From positions 1 to 64,000 of the forward strand of contig NZ_OY780958.1 of the NCBI RefSeq assembly GCF_963675985.1: a DNA stretch of 64,000 nt, written 5' to 3'. Origin of the DNA: an uncultured Roseibium sp. (GTDB taxonomy: Bacteria; Pseudomonadota; Alphaproteobacteria; Rhizobiales; Stappiaceae). Position numbers and translations under genes: made by a program. Below are positions 40,743 to 48,397 of this stretch, piece after piece (positions within the stretch are counted from its first letter, which is position 1; every line of letters starts with the position of its first letter). The notes under the pieces were generated by a model. It searched no databases. It worked only from the letters and a program-made list of their open reading frames with translations, and was not told the DNA's origin.

Positions 40743-40764
40743 GGCGGAGCGATCTCCGCCTCTT
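40743..40764 (+). terminator. Rho-independent terminator of the aminotransferase gene
   Basis: GGCGGAG-CGAT-CTCCGCC followed by TCTT, 26 bases after the stop. Confidence 0.75.
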
Positions 40765-40770
40765 AAAGCA

Positions 40771-40807
40771 AATGTGGTCCGTTGAGTTTTGCTCTTCGGG
40801 CCACATT
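40771..40807. other. Second hairpin downstream of the aminotransferase gene
   Basis: AATGTGG (40771-40777) pairs with CCACATT (40801-40807), extending through GTCCG/CGGGC with one wobble. Role unknown. Confidence 0.4.
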
Positions 40808-40895
40808 CGTATTCAGGCTCGATGACCGACTTTCCATCCGGCGCCGAAGGACTGCGCTCTGGTCCTCGGGATATCAACGACAAGCTACTTCGAGA

Positions 40896-40931
40896 TTGAC
40901 GTGGCTCAAATGCATCGTTAAATAGCTATTT
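40896..40931 (+). promoter_or_regulatory. Promoter with overlapping palindromic operator; predicted leaderless transcript
   Basis: TTGACG (40896-40901), a 17-base spacer and TAAATA (40919-40924) form a good promoter. A perfect 14-base palindrome TAAATAGCTATTTA (40919-40932) covers the -10 box and ends on the A of the ATG at 40932. Transcription would begin at about 40931, so the mRNA has essentially no leader. No Shine-Dalgarno sequence is present. A dimer bound at the palindrome would block RNA polymerase. Confidence 0.75.
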
Positions 40932-41255
40932 ATGAATTCGTTTGACCTTACAGATTTTCGCGAAGAACAGGCGAAGGCCCTGTCCAGTGCCGCGCGAATG
41001 AAAATTCTTCATTGGCTCAGGACGCCTGAGGTGAATTTTGCGGAACAGGTCACCGGCGATCCGGCCGAAATCGGTGTCTGCGTCACCCTGATCACAGGCA
41101 AGTTGGGAATGAGTCAACCAACCGTCAGTCGCCACCTGGAGCTTCTCAGGCGCGCTGGCTTCCTGACTGTCCAGCGTATTGGCAAGTGGTCTTTTTACAA
41201 ACGAGACGAAGAAACGCTAAGCGACTACAGGAGCTGGCTTAATGACGCTTTATGA
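40932..41255 (+). CDS. ArsR-type winged-helix repressor
   Basis: A 107-residue ArsR/SmtB-like protein: AKALSSAARMKILHWLRTPE, then the recognition helix in KLGMSQPTVSRHLELLRRAGFLTVQRIGKWSFYKRDEE. Only one cysteine occurs (IGVCVTL), so a metal site of the ArsR or SmtB type is not evident. It probably represses itself and the hydrolase gene from the palindrome over its own promoter. It overlaps the next gene by 14 bases, indicating coupling. Confidence 0.86.
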   Translation: MNSFDLTDFREEQAKALSSAARMKILHWLRTPEVNFAEQVTGDPAEIGVCVTLITGKLGMSQPTVSRHLELLRRAGFLTVQRIGKWSFYKRDEETLSDYRSWLNDAL

Positions 41256-42147
41256 AGACCTAGACCGCCGTTTCTTCCCGGGATTCAAGCGCCAAAAAAT
41301 TCAAGGCTCCGATGGTGATATTCAAACGCTGGTGGGGGGAAGTGGCCCGCCGTTGCTGATGTTGCATGGCGATCCTCAAACGCATCTTTGCTGGCATCAC
41401 ATCGCCCCGGAACTGGCCCGGGACTACACGGTTGTTCTCACGGATATCCGTGGCCGCGGCGAAAGCCACAAGCCGGGGCGCACACCGGAGAATGTCGCCT
41501 ATTCCAAGCGGGTCCATGCGCGTGAACAGCTGGACGTCATGAAAACCCTCGGCTTTGAGACATTCCGTTTGGTCGGGCACGACCGCGGTGCCCGCATCTC
41601 CCGGCGCATGGCCTTGGACTTTCCGGACCGGATAGAACGCCTGGCCATAATGGATATTGTTCCCATACTGGATTTTTATGAGAACACGACCGCGAAGGTC
41701 GCTCAGGACTACTATTATTTCTTCTTCCTGACCCAGCCCAGCCCGATACCTGAGGACCTGATCAAGGGCAGTCCGGAAAAGCTCACTCGTCAGATTTTGA
41801 CCGGATTGCCAGGACAGGTCGCGCTCTACGACCCGGATATTTTTGAAGCATATCTGGCCTCCGGCGCCAGTGAGGAGGCGATCGTAGCCATGTGCGAATG
41901 CTTCAGGGCCGGGTTGTCTCAAGACATCCATCACGACCGTGAAGACAGGGAGGCGGGTCGGACGATCGTCTGTCCGACGTTGGTGATGTGGGGGGAACAG
42001 GGTGTCGTGGGAACCCACTTCGACGTGCGGGGCATCTGGAGCCGTTGGGCTCCCGACTGCACGTTTGCTCCACTGCCCTGCGGGCACTTCATACCGGAAG
42101 AGAAACCGGCATTGGCTCTGCAGCGGTTGAGGGATTTTTTGAAATAG
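41242..42147 (+). CDS. Alpha/beta hydrolase resembling haloacetate (fluoroacetate) dehalogenase
   Basis: A 301-residue alpha/beta hydrolase. LLMLHGDPQTHLCWHHIAPELA and LTDIRGRGESHKP precede LVGHDRGARISRRMALDFPDR, where Asp114 is the nucleophile and Arg115/Arg118 match the carboxylate-binding arginines of fluoroacetate dehalogenase. The acid is in MDIVP (Asp138) and the base His in PCGHFIPEE. The halide-pocket His155-Trp156 of the Rhodopseudomonas enzyme aligns with Tyr159-Phe160 here (YYYFFFLTQP), so fluoride release is doubtful; another halide, an ester or an epoxide may be the substrate. It is controlled by the ArsR gene it overlaps. Confidence 0.82.
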   Translation: MTLYEDLDRRFFPGFKRQKIQGSDGDIQTLVGGSGPPLLMLHGDPQTHLCWHHIAPELARDYTVVLTDIRGRGESHKPGRTPENVAYSKRVHAREQLDVMKTLGFETFRLVGHDRGARISRRMALDFPDRIERLAIMDIVPILDFYENTTAKVAQDYYYFFFLTQPSPIPEDLIKGSPEKLTRQILTGLPGQVALYDPDIFEAYLASGASEEAIVAMCECFRAGLSQDIHHDREDREAGRTIVCPTLVMWGEQGVVGTHFDVRGIWSRWAPDCTFAPLPCGHFIPEEKPALALQRLRDFLK

Positions 42148-42189
42148 CCGGAGCGCTGCCAAAGCGTCTTCCCGCAAAACCAGATGCCC

Positions 42190-42217
42190 GGATCGCTATG
42201 GGGCGATCCGCCTTTTT
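42190..42217 (+). terminator. Rho-independent terminator of the ArsR/hydrolase operon
   Basis: GGATCGC-TATGGG-GCGATCC, then GCCTTTTT, 43 bases after the hydrolase stop. Confidence 0.85.
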
Positions 42218-42392
42218 CTATGACCGAATGGCGACCGGGCCGGCGTGAAATTTTATTTTTTCGATCAACACAATTGAGCCATAGGATTGGTGTGTGACTG
42301 TCGCAGGCTATTGCCGGGCGCAGCCGGCGTGCCGGGGTTGGGAACCAAATGCCGTCCGTATGCGTTACGGTCAGGTAGCATAGGAGCTGAGA

Positions 42393-42875
42393 ATGAAACG
42401 TTTTACACCGATAGCCCTTTCCCTCATGGCTGCGGTCGCTTCGGCGACCCCTGTCCTGGCAAAGGATGCGCCTGGTCTCCAGGTCGGTAAGTTGACTTGC
42501 GCTGTCACCGAAAAGACCAACTTCATCGTCGGGTCTACTGCGACGCTCGGCTGTAATTATCAGCCGGCCACAGGCGGTGCCGTGCAGTATTACAGCGGTA
42601 CAGTCAACGATTACGGGATCGATATCGGAGACGTCGACAACGCCACGCTGGTCTGGGGCGTGCTTGCTCCGAGCGCGGATATGCAACCCGGGGCGCTGGA
42701 AGGCACCTATGGAGGCGTGACCGCAGGTGTAAGCCTCGGTGCAGGTGTTGAGGCGAATGCGCTGGTCGGTGGGCTCGACAAGTCGATCGCCCTGAACCCG
42801 CTTAGCATTCAGGGTGAAACCGGAACAAACATCACGCTGGGCGTGAGCAAGCTCACGCTCAAACTGATCGACTGA
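42393..42875 (+). CDS. DUF992 family exported protein
   Basis: A 160-residue protein with a signal peptide (FTPIALSLMAAVASATPVLA). The mature part has VGKLTCAV, STATLGCNY, IGDVDNATLVWGVLAPS and GTYGGVTAGVSLGAGVEANALVGG. This matches DUF992, a periplasmic or outer-surface beta-rich family common in Hyphomicrobiales and without known function. Two cysteines probably pair. It has its own terminator. Confidence 0.85.
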   Translation: MKRFTPIALSLMAAVASATPVLAKDAPGLQVGKLTCAVTEKTNFIVGSTATLGCNYQPATGGAVQYYSGTVNDYGIDIGDVDNATLVWGVLAPSADMQPGALEGTYGGVTAGVSLGAGVEANALVGGLDKSIALNPLSIQGETGTNITLGVSKLTLKLID

Positions 42876-42900
42876 TCCTTCACAAGCGAAGTTTCAGGAG

Positions 42901-42925
42901 GGGCCGGCGTTTGCCGGCCCTTTTT
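42901..42925 (+). terminator. Rho-independent terminator of the DUF992 gene
   Basis: GGGCCGGC-GTTT-GCCGGCCC followed by TTTTT, a textbook terminator 26 bases after the stop. Confidence 0.92.
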
Positions 42926-42982
42926 GGTTTTGCCGATCCTTTTGGGTCTGCTGGGGCGCAGCGTCAGGCTGGCACAAAACTC

Positions 42983-43279
42983 CTACTTCGTCCGAGGAGG
43001 CAGGCAGTCCGCGCCGGTGGAGGATGTGCAACCCCTGTTGTTCTCGTTCATCCTGTCCACATTTTGCCGCCGTTCGCTTTGTTCGATGGACTGACGTGTG
43101 GAGAAGGTGCCGATCTGCTGGTCCTGCTGTCTTTGAAGCATACCCTTGACCGAGGGAAGGTTCGACCTTGGGTCGTCGGGAATCCCCCGCAGCTGCTGCG
43201 TCTGGGCAAATCCGCCAAGGGTGAGGCCGAGCAGAAAGATGGCGGTCAGCAGGGCGGATTGAAAAACCTGTTTCGGCAT
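42983..43279 (-). CDS. Small exported protein of unknown function
   Basis: A 98-residue protein with a signal peptide (FQSALLTAIFLLGLTLGGFAQ), then a Gln/Arg-rich polar stretch (SVKGMLQRQQDQQIGTFS, QSIEQSERRQNVDRMNENN) and a Cys pair near the end (RGCTSSTGADCLPP). The start at 43279 puts the signal peptide at the N-terminus; the frame upstream to 43372 is not supported. No family is recognised. Confidence 0.55.
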   Translation of the reverse strand: MPKQVFQSALLTAIFLLGLTLGGFAQTQQLRGIPDDPRSNLPSVKGMLQRQQDQQIGTFSTRQSIEQSERRQNVDRMNENNRGCTSSTGADCLPPRTK

Positions 43280-43578
43280 GATGGGCGTCCCGGTTTCGTG
43301 ATCGGCATTTCGCCTGAACGCACCGCGATATGCAGGCTTTGTTCGATCCTTTGCGGAGGCGTTCTCACCCAATATGGGCCGTCCAACGCTCAGTTTCCAT
43401 GCTGCGCTGCCGCATAGGATTTCCTTGCGTTATCGGTTCAATCGGCGCGACGATACCTGACCGCCCCCATGGCGGGGCGAGGCGCGGCGGGCCGCGTCCA
43501 GCCTGATTGAGCTGTGTACATGTGTGGCCTTGTCGGCGCTGGTGTGGGTTTCAATCCCAGAACCAACGGAGGCACTTC

Positions 43579-45687
43579 ATGGCGCAAGGCAGTAAGGGCG
43601 GGCAGAACGGCGGGGCCCGCGACACGGCAGACAATTCCGGTTCCAGATCGTCGATGGGCACGCGATGCATCGCGCTCGTCGGGCCGTTCGGCAGCGGCAA
43701 AACCAGTCTTCTGGAGGCGCTGCTGGCGCGGACAGGGGCGGTGGCGCGCCAGGGAACGGTCGCGGGCGGCAATACGGTCGGCGACGGATCTCCGGAAGCG
43801 CGGGCCCATGGCATGAGCGTCGAAGCGAACTTCGCGGAAACCGATTTTCTCGGGGATCACTATAGTTTCATCGATTGTCCGGGCTCGGTCGAGTTCCTGT
43901 CCGAAATGGAAGGGGTGCTCGACGGCGTCGATCTGGCGGTGGTCGTTGCGGAGGACGACGAACGCAAGGTACCGGCCTTGCAGCTGATCCTGAAAAGCCT
44001 GGAAGCCCGCGCCGTGCCGCGGGTTTTGTTTTTGAACAAGATCGACAAGAGCAGCCGGCGGGTGCGCGATGTCCTGCAGGTGCTGCAGCCGGCATCCTCC
44101 GTGCCGCTGGTTTTACGGCAGATCCCCATCTGGGAGGGCGGCGAGGCCAAGGGCTTTATCGATCTCGCCCTGGAACGGGCACACGTCTACCACGAACAGG
44201 AAGAAAGCACCGTGGTCGACATGTCGGATGCGGACAAGGCCCGGGAGCTGGAAGCCCGCTACACCATGCTGGAGACGCTGGCCGATCATGACGACGATCT
44301 GATGGAAGCGTTGCTGGAGGATATCGCGCCGGACCCGGATCTCGTTTTCGCCGATCTGGTTCGGGAACTCAAGGAAGGGCTGATCTGTCCGGTCTTCTTC
44401 GGCTCGGCGGAACACGGCAACGGTGTCGGGCGCCTTTTGAAGGCGCTTCGCCACGAGACGCCGGATGTGACGGTCACGCGTGACCGTCTTGCGGTGGACG
44501 GCAGCGGGGCTGCGGTTCAGGTGGTCAAGACGCTGCACACGCTTCATGGCGGCAAGCTTTCCATCGCGCGTATCCTTGGCGGTGAGATAAGCGACGGCGA
44601 CATGCTTTACCGGTTCGACGGCAGCGAAGCGAAGGTGTCCGGGGTGTTCGCGATTTTCGGTCAACAGGCGGTCAAGCGGGCGAGGGCGGCAACCGGTGAT
44701 CTCGTCGGCCTTGGCCGGCTCGAGAATGTGCAGACTGGTGAACGGCTGAAGATGTCAGCGCATGAAGCCGGCAACCGAGCCGGTCCGGCCGCGCTCAGCC
44801 TTCCCCAGCCGGTGCTGTCGATTTCCGTGGCTGCCTCCAAACGCCAGGATGAAGTGCGTTTGTCTTCCGCTCTGGGCAAACTGATCGAGGAAGATCCGTC
44901 CCTTCACCTGCACCAGAGCCAGGCGAGCAGCGAAACCATGCTTGGAGGTCAGGGCGAGATGCATCTTCGGGTGGCCAAGGAAAGGCTTTCTGGCAAATAC
45001 GGGCTCAGCATCGATACGTCCGTGCCTCATATGCCGTATCAGGAAACGATTCGGGCCGGCACGAAGGTTCGCGGCCGGCACAAGAAACAATCCGGGGGGC
45101 ACGGCCAGTTCGGCGATGTGGTTCTGGAGATCAGGCCGTTGCCGCGCGGCGAAGGCGTCCAGTTCACCGATACGATCACCGGCGGTGTGGTGCCGAAGCA
45201 GTATATTCCTTCGGTGAAGGACGGCATTACGGAAGCCCTGCAGGCAGGACCGCTCGGGTTCCCCGTGGTGGATGTTGCCGTGTGCCTCACCGACGGCTCC
45301 TATCATTCGGTCGATAGCTCCGATCAGGCGTTCAAGATGGCCGGGATCCTGGGGATCCGCGAAGGATTGCCGGAGTGCAAGCCGGTGTTGCTGGAGCCGG
45401 TCATGAAGGTTGTCGTGGTTTGCCCGAGCGAGGCCACGGCCAGGATCAACGCGATCGTTTCGGCCCGCCGCGGCCAGTTGCTCGGGTTCGATGCCCGTCC
45501 CGGCTGGGACGGTTGGGACGAGGTCAATGCCCTGATGCCGCAGGCTGAAATCGGCGACCTGATCGTCGAACTCCGATCGGCGACAGCAGGTGTGGCGAGC
45601 TATACCGCCGACTTCGACCATATGGCGGAGCTCACCGGCAAGGCCGCTGACGATGCGCTGCGCCGGGCCGGGCAACAGGCAGCCTGA
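43579..45687 (+). CDS. Elongation factor G-like GTPase (EF-G2 type)
   Basis: A 702-residue translational GTPase with the five-domain EF-G plan. The G1 loop is GPFGSGKTS instead of AHVDAGKTT, G3 is DCPGS, and G4 is NKID. The switch I RGITI of EF-G is ARAHGMSV. Domain IV and V motifs are present (PYQETIR, GGHGQFGDVVLEI, GGVVPKQYIPSV, YHSVDSSDQAFKMAG). Such proteins are not the main translocase; they may recycle or rescue ribosomes or act on specific mRNAs. GGAGG lies 6 bases before the ATG at 43579. No rpsL/rpsG/tuf genes are adjacent, which confirms it is a paralogue of fusA. Confidence 0.88.
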   Translation: MAQGSKGGQNGGARDTADNSGSRSSMGTRCIALVGPFGSGKTSLLEALLARTGAVARQGTVAGGNTVGDGSPEARAHGMSVEANFAETDFLGDHYSFIDCPGSVEFLSEMEGVLDGVDLAVVVAEDDERKVPALQLILKSLEARAVPRVLFLNKIDKSSRRVRDVLQVLQPASSVPLVLRQIPIWEGGEAKGFIDLALERAHVYHEQEESTVVDMSDADKARELEARYTMLETLADHDDDLMEALLEDIAPDPDLVFADLVRELKEGLICPVFFGSAEHGNGVGRLLKALRHETPDVTVTRDRLAVDGSGAAVQVVKTLHTLHGGKLSIARILGGEISDGDMLYRFDGSEAKVSGVFAIFGQQAVKRARAATGDLVGLGRLENVQTGERLKMSAHEAGNRAGPAALSLPQPVLSISVAASKRQDEVRLSSALGKLIEEDPSLHLHQSQASSETMLGGQGEMHLRVAKERLSGKYGLSIDTSVPHMPYQETIRAGTKVRGRHKKQSGGHGQFGDVVLEIRPLPRGEGVQFTDTITGGVVPKQYIPSVKDGITEALQAGPLGFPVVDVAVCLTDGSYHSVDSSDQAFKMAGILGIREGLPECKPVLLEPVMKVVVVCPSEATARINAIVSARRGQLLGFDARPGWDGWDEVNALMPQAEIGDLIVELRSATAGVASYTADFDHMAELTGKAADDALRRAGQQAA

Positions 45688-45703
45688 GACAGCTTCGACG
45701 ATG

Positions 45704-45731
45704 CCCTGCGCCGGTGCGCTCCGGCGCAGGG
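45704..45731 (+). terminator. Hairpin after the EF-G-like gene
   Basis: CCCTGCGCCGG-TGCGCT-CCGGCGCAGGG, then TTAATTTTT a few bases on; probable terminator. Confidence 0.65.
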
Positions 45732-45863
45732 ACTGTTAATTTTTCCTGCGCGACATATCTTCAAAAGCCGGTCACGGATTTTCAGCATCAAGTAACTCGG
45801 GCGTTATTTGCCTTTGATCTCCGACTTGCCGATCTTCTGAGGCCAGATAAGGAGTGAGACGCC

Positions 45864-46826
45864 ATGAACATCATTCACAAGCGGTCCTGGGAAATACCGG
45901 AAAGTGCGGCAACGCCGGAGGACGTCTTCTGGAACCGGCGGCGGTTTCTTGCCGGACTGGGGGCAAGTGGACTGGCTCTGGGTGCCGGTGGTTTTGCGCG
46001 TCCGGCCTTTGCCGAGGATGATCCGAGCGCGAAGCTCTATCCGGTTCCGCGCAACGAGGCCTACAAGCTGGATCGGGAGGTAACGCCTGAATCCGTCACC
46101 TCGGTCTACAATAATTTCTATGAATTCGGGTCGCACAAGCAGATCGCGCGTGCCGCCCAGGCCCTGCCGGTCCGGCCCTGGAGCGTGGTGCTCGACGGCA
46201 TGATCGACAATCCCCAGACGATCGATATTGATGACCTTCTGGCGAAAATGCCGCTGGAGGAGCGGCTTTACCGGCACAGATGCGTCGAGGCCTGGTCGAT
46301 GGCCGTGCCCTGGTCCGGTTTCCAGCTGTCCGAGTTGGTCAAGCTGGCCGGGCCGAAATCGGGCGCAAAGTATCTGCGCTTCGAAACGTTCAAAAATCCC
46401 GATGTCGCGTCCGGCCAGAAACAGAGCTGGTATCCCTGGCCCTATGTGGAAGGCCTGACGATGGAGGAGGCGACCAACGAGCTGACTTTCATGGCGACCG
46501 GCGTTTACGGAAAGCCGCTTGCCAAACAGTACGGTGCACCGCTGCGGCTGGCCTTGCCCTGGAAATACGGGTTCAAGTCGATCAAGTCGATCGTCCGTAT
46601 TTCCTTCACCGACAAGCGTCCGGTGAGCTTCTGGGAGGAAATCCAGGCTTCCGAGTACGGTTTTTGGGCGAACGTGAATCCGGAGGTGCCACATCCGCGC
46701 TGGAGCCAGGCGAGCGAACGGCTGCTTGGAACCGACGAGCGCCGGGATACGCTGCTTTACAACGGCTACGAAGAGCAGGTCGCCTATCTCTACAAGGATC
46801 TGCAGGACGAGCGGCTGTTCATGTAA
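45864..46826 (+). CDS. msrP: Protein-methionine-sulfoxide reductase catalytic subunit MsrP
   Basis: A 320-residue periplasmic molybdopterin enzyme. NRRRFLAGLGASGLALGAG is a twin-arginine signal, so it is exported folded with its cofactor. YRHRCVEAWSM contains the Cys that binds molybdenum; YRPY-like and WKYGFKSIKSIVRI segments complete the sulfite-oxidase-family fold. It repairs oxidised methionines in periplasmic proteins. The heme membrane partner msrQ, usually immediately downstream, is absent here, so electrons must come from an unlinked MsrQ or another donor. Confidence 0.93.
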   Translation: MNIIHKRSWEIPESAATPEDVFWNRRRFLAGLGASGLALGAGGFARPAFAEDDPSAKLYPVPRNEAYKLDREVTPESVTSVYNNFYEFGSHKQIARAAQALPVRPWSVVLDGMIDNPQTIDIDDLLAKMPLEERLYRHRCVEAWSMAVPWSGFQLSELVKLAGPKSGAKYLRFETFKNPDVASGQKQSWYPWPYVEGLTMEEATNELTFMATGVYGKPLAKQYGAPLRLALPWKYGFKSIKSIVRISFTDKRPVSFWEEIQASEYGFWANVNPEVPHPRWSQASERLLGTDERRDTLLYNGYEEQVAYLYKDLQDERLFM

Positions 46827-46873
46827 GAACGAGCGGCTGGTTTGGGCTGTTGAATGAGTCTTAAAAGAAAACA

Positions 46874-46899
46874 GGGCCGGCGCTTTTGGCGTCCGGCCC
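46874..46899. terminator. Terminator downstream of msrP
   Basis: GGGCCGG...CCGGCCC with a 12-base loop. The T-rich side is on the minus strand (TGTTTTCTTTT), so it also faces the sRNA transcript. Confidence 0.6.
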
Positions 46900-47074
46900 T
46901 AAGTTTGTGAAGATCCGCCGGGGGAGAGCGGATCTCGGGGAGGGGACGACGGACCGTTTCTGTCCGTCTTCCTGGATATGGGGATGCCCGATGGGTCGCG
47001 CCAGAGGCTGCGACAAGCTGTCATGGAAAGAATGAATCCGGAGGAGGGTGCGCCGCAGTCCGATCGTGCGGCGC

Positions 47075-47211
47075 AAAAAAAATGCCGGGTCAAAGACCCG
47101 GCAGTTTAGATTTGATTTCACTGCATATAGCAATGGAATCACCTTCCAGAGGGGAACAGCTGGCAGATGAAGCGCCGCTGGGAGGAACTAGCCGCGCCAA
47201 CTGACCAACAG
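47075..47211 (-). ncRNA. AbcR-like (alpha-r15) small regulatory RNA
   Basis: A minus-strand transcript of about 120-140 bases is indicated by a perfect terminator, GCCGGGT-CTTTG-ACCCGGC followed by eight T (47102 down to 47075). Upstream of it on the minus strand, two stem-loops present anti-Shine-Dalgarno sequences: GCGC-G-GCT...AGC-G-GCGC with loop AGTTCCTCCC (near 47198-47172) and CCAG...CTGG with loop holding TTCCCCT (near 47165-47145). A TATAAG box lies at 47222-47217; the -35 is weak. The position directly beside an LsrB/VtlR-type gene and trxB is where rhizobia and Brucella carry AbcR RNAs, which with Hfq repress ABC-transporter mRNAs. The 5' end is approximate. Confidence 0.75.
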
Positions 47212-47455
47212 TGATGCTTATATGCAGTGCACAAGCTGGTGAAACAAGAGGCAGGTGCGCAGATCTGGTATGCGAAAAGCGAATGGCTTTGATAAGTCCT
47301 TGAATTAAATACATAATTTTTTGATCTTATGTGCAAAAAGGCGTTTTTTCCTGTGTTGTTTTCGTGATTTATGGCGTCCGCGGAGTGCGAATCTTCTCTC
47401 GCTGCATAATTTGCAGTCAAATTAGGCATGTTCGTTATGTAGGCATGCGCTGCGG
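47212..47455 (-). promoter_or_regulatory. Region upstream of the sRNA, AT-rich with a palindrome
   Basis: This 244-base gap after lsrB is AT-rich and should hold the sRNA promoter and regulator sites. CTGCA-TAATT-TGCAG (47402-47416) is a perfect palindrome and a related TATATGCAG occurs at the -10 region (47219-47226), a candidate LysR-type site. No coding frame was found. Confidence 0.45.
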
Positions 47456-48352
47456 TCAGTAGACCCAGGTTTCCGCGTTGGCGACCAGGAAATCGCGGAA
47501 CACCTTTACCCGTGCCGTATTCTTCAGTTCCGATGGATAGACGAAATAGGTGTCGAAGGAGGGCACCTTGTCTTCAAGTTCGGTCAGGACCTGCACGAGG
47601 CCGCTGTCCTTCTCGATGATGTAGTCCGGCAGGATGGCAATGCCGACGCCGGTCTGCACGGCGCGTTTGATGGCCACGAGGTTATTGACCTTAAGCACCG
47701 ATCGGCGTGGATCCGCCGCCGGCCTGCCCGCGGTGTCGAGCCAGTTCATGTCGCGCAGATAGGCCGGGGCCTGTTCGCCGAAGGTGACGATGCGGTGCTT
47801 CTCAAGCTCTTCGATGCTGCGGGGGGTTCCGAAGCGCTTCAGATAACCCGGTGCCGCGTAAACGTGGAAATGCACGGTGAAGAGCTTGCGCTGAATGAGG
47901 TCCGGTTGGGTCGGCAGTCGCAGCCGGATCGCGACATCCGCCTCGCGCATGCCCAGGTCCAGTTCGTCGTCGTCGAAAATCAGCTGCAGTTCGACATCCG
48001 GGTAGAAATTGATGAAGTCGTTGATGCGGGACGTCAGCCAGGTGGATCCGAGGCCGACGGTCGTCGTGACCTTCAGGATGCCGGACGGTTTGTCCTTGCT
48101 GTCTGAAAGGCGGCTCTGGACGGATTCCAGTTTCATCAGCACATCGGCCGCCGTCCGGTAGAGCAGCTCGCCTTGTTCGGTCAGCAAAAGGCCGCGGGCA
48201 TGCCGGTGAAACAGCGGCACGCCGAGATCCTGTTCCAGAGAGCTGACCTGCCGGCTCACGGCCGACTGGCTCAGATTGAGCACCTCGCCGGCGTGGGTGA
48301 AGCTGCCCGCCTGAGCGGCGGCATGGAAGATACGCAGTTTGTCCCAATCCAT
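47456..48352 (-). CDS. lsrB: LsrB/VtlR-type LysR regulator
   Basis: A 298-residue LysR-type regulator: MDWDKLRIFHAAAQAGSFTHAGEVLNLSQSAVSRQVSSLE is the winged helix, and GILKVTTTVGLGSTWL, DVAIRLRLPTQPDLIQRKLFTVHFHVYAAPGYL and VPSFDTYFVYP belong to the sensing domain. The whole follows S. meliloti LsrB and Brucella VtlR closely from memory. LsrB controls redox balance and lipopolysaccharide genes for symbiosis; VtlR activates abcR2. The gene follows trxB by 45 bases and precedes the AbcR-like RNA, so regulator, target sRNA and redox gene stand together. Confidence 0.9.
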   Translation of the reverse strand: MDWDKLRIFHAAAQAGSFTHAGEVLNLSQSAVSRQVSSLEQDLGVPLFHRHARGLLLTEQGELLYRTAADVLMKLESVQSRLSDSKDKPSGILKVTTTVGLGSTWLTSRINDFINFYPDVELQLIFDDDELDLGMREADVAIRLRLPTQPDLIQRKLFTVHFHVYAAPGYLKRFGTPRSIEELEKHRIVTFGEQAPAYLRDMNWLDTAGRPAADPRRSVLKVNNLVAIKRAVQTGVGIAILPDYIIEKDSGLVQVLTELEDKVPSFDTYFVYPSELKNTARVKVFRDFLVANAETWVY

Positions 48353-48397
48353 GTCACGCGCCCCCGCTGGCTTATCGGATCAATCGTCGGTGCAGTC

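Noticed and set aside
39241..40806. 521-residue minus-strand frame
   Set aside because: Antisense to the aspartate aminotransferase gene.
47090..47314. 74-residue minus-strand frame next to lsrB
   Set aside because: It runs through the sRNA and its terminator hairpin and has no ribosome site.
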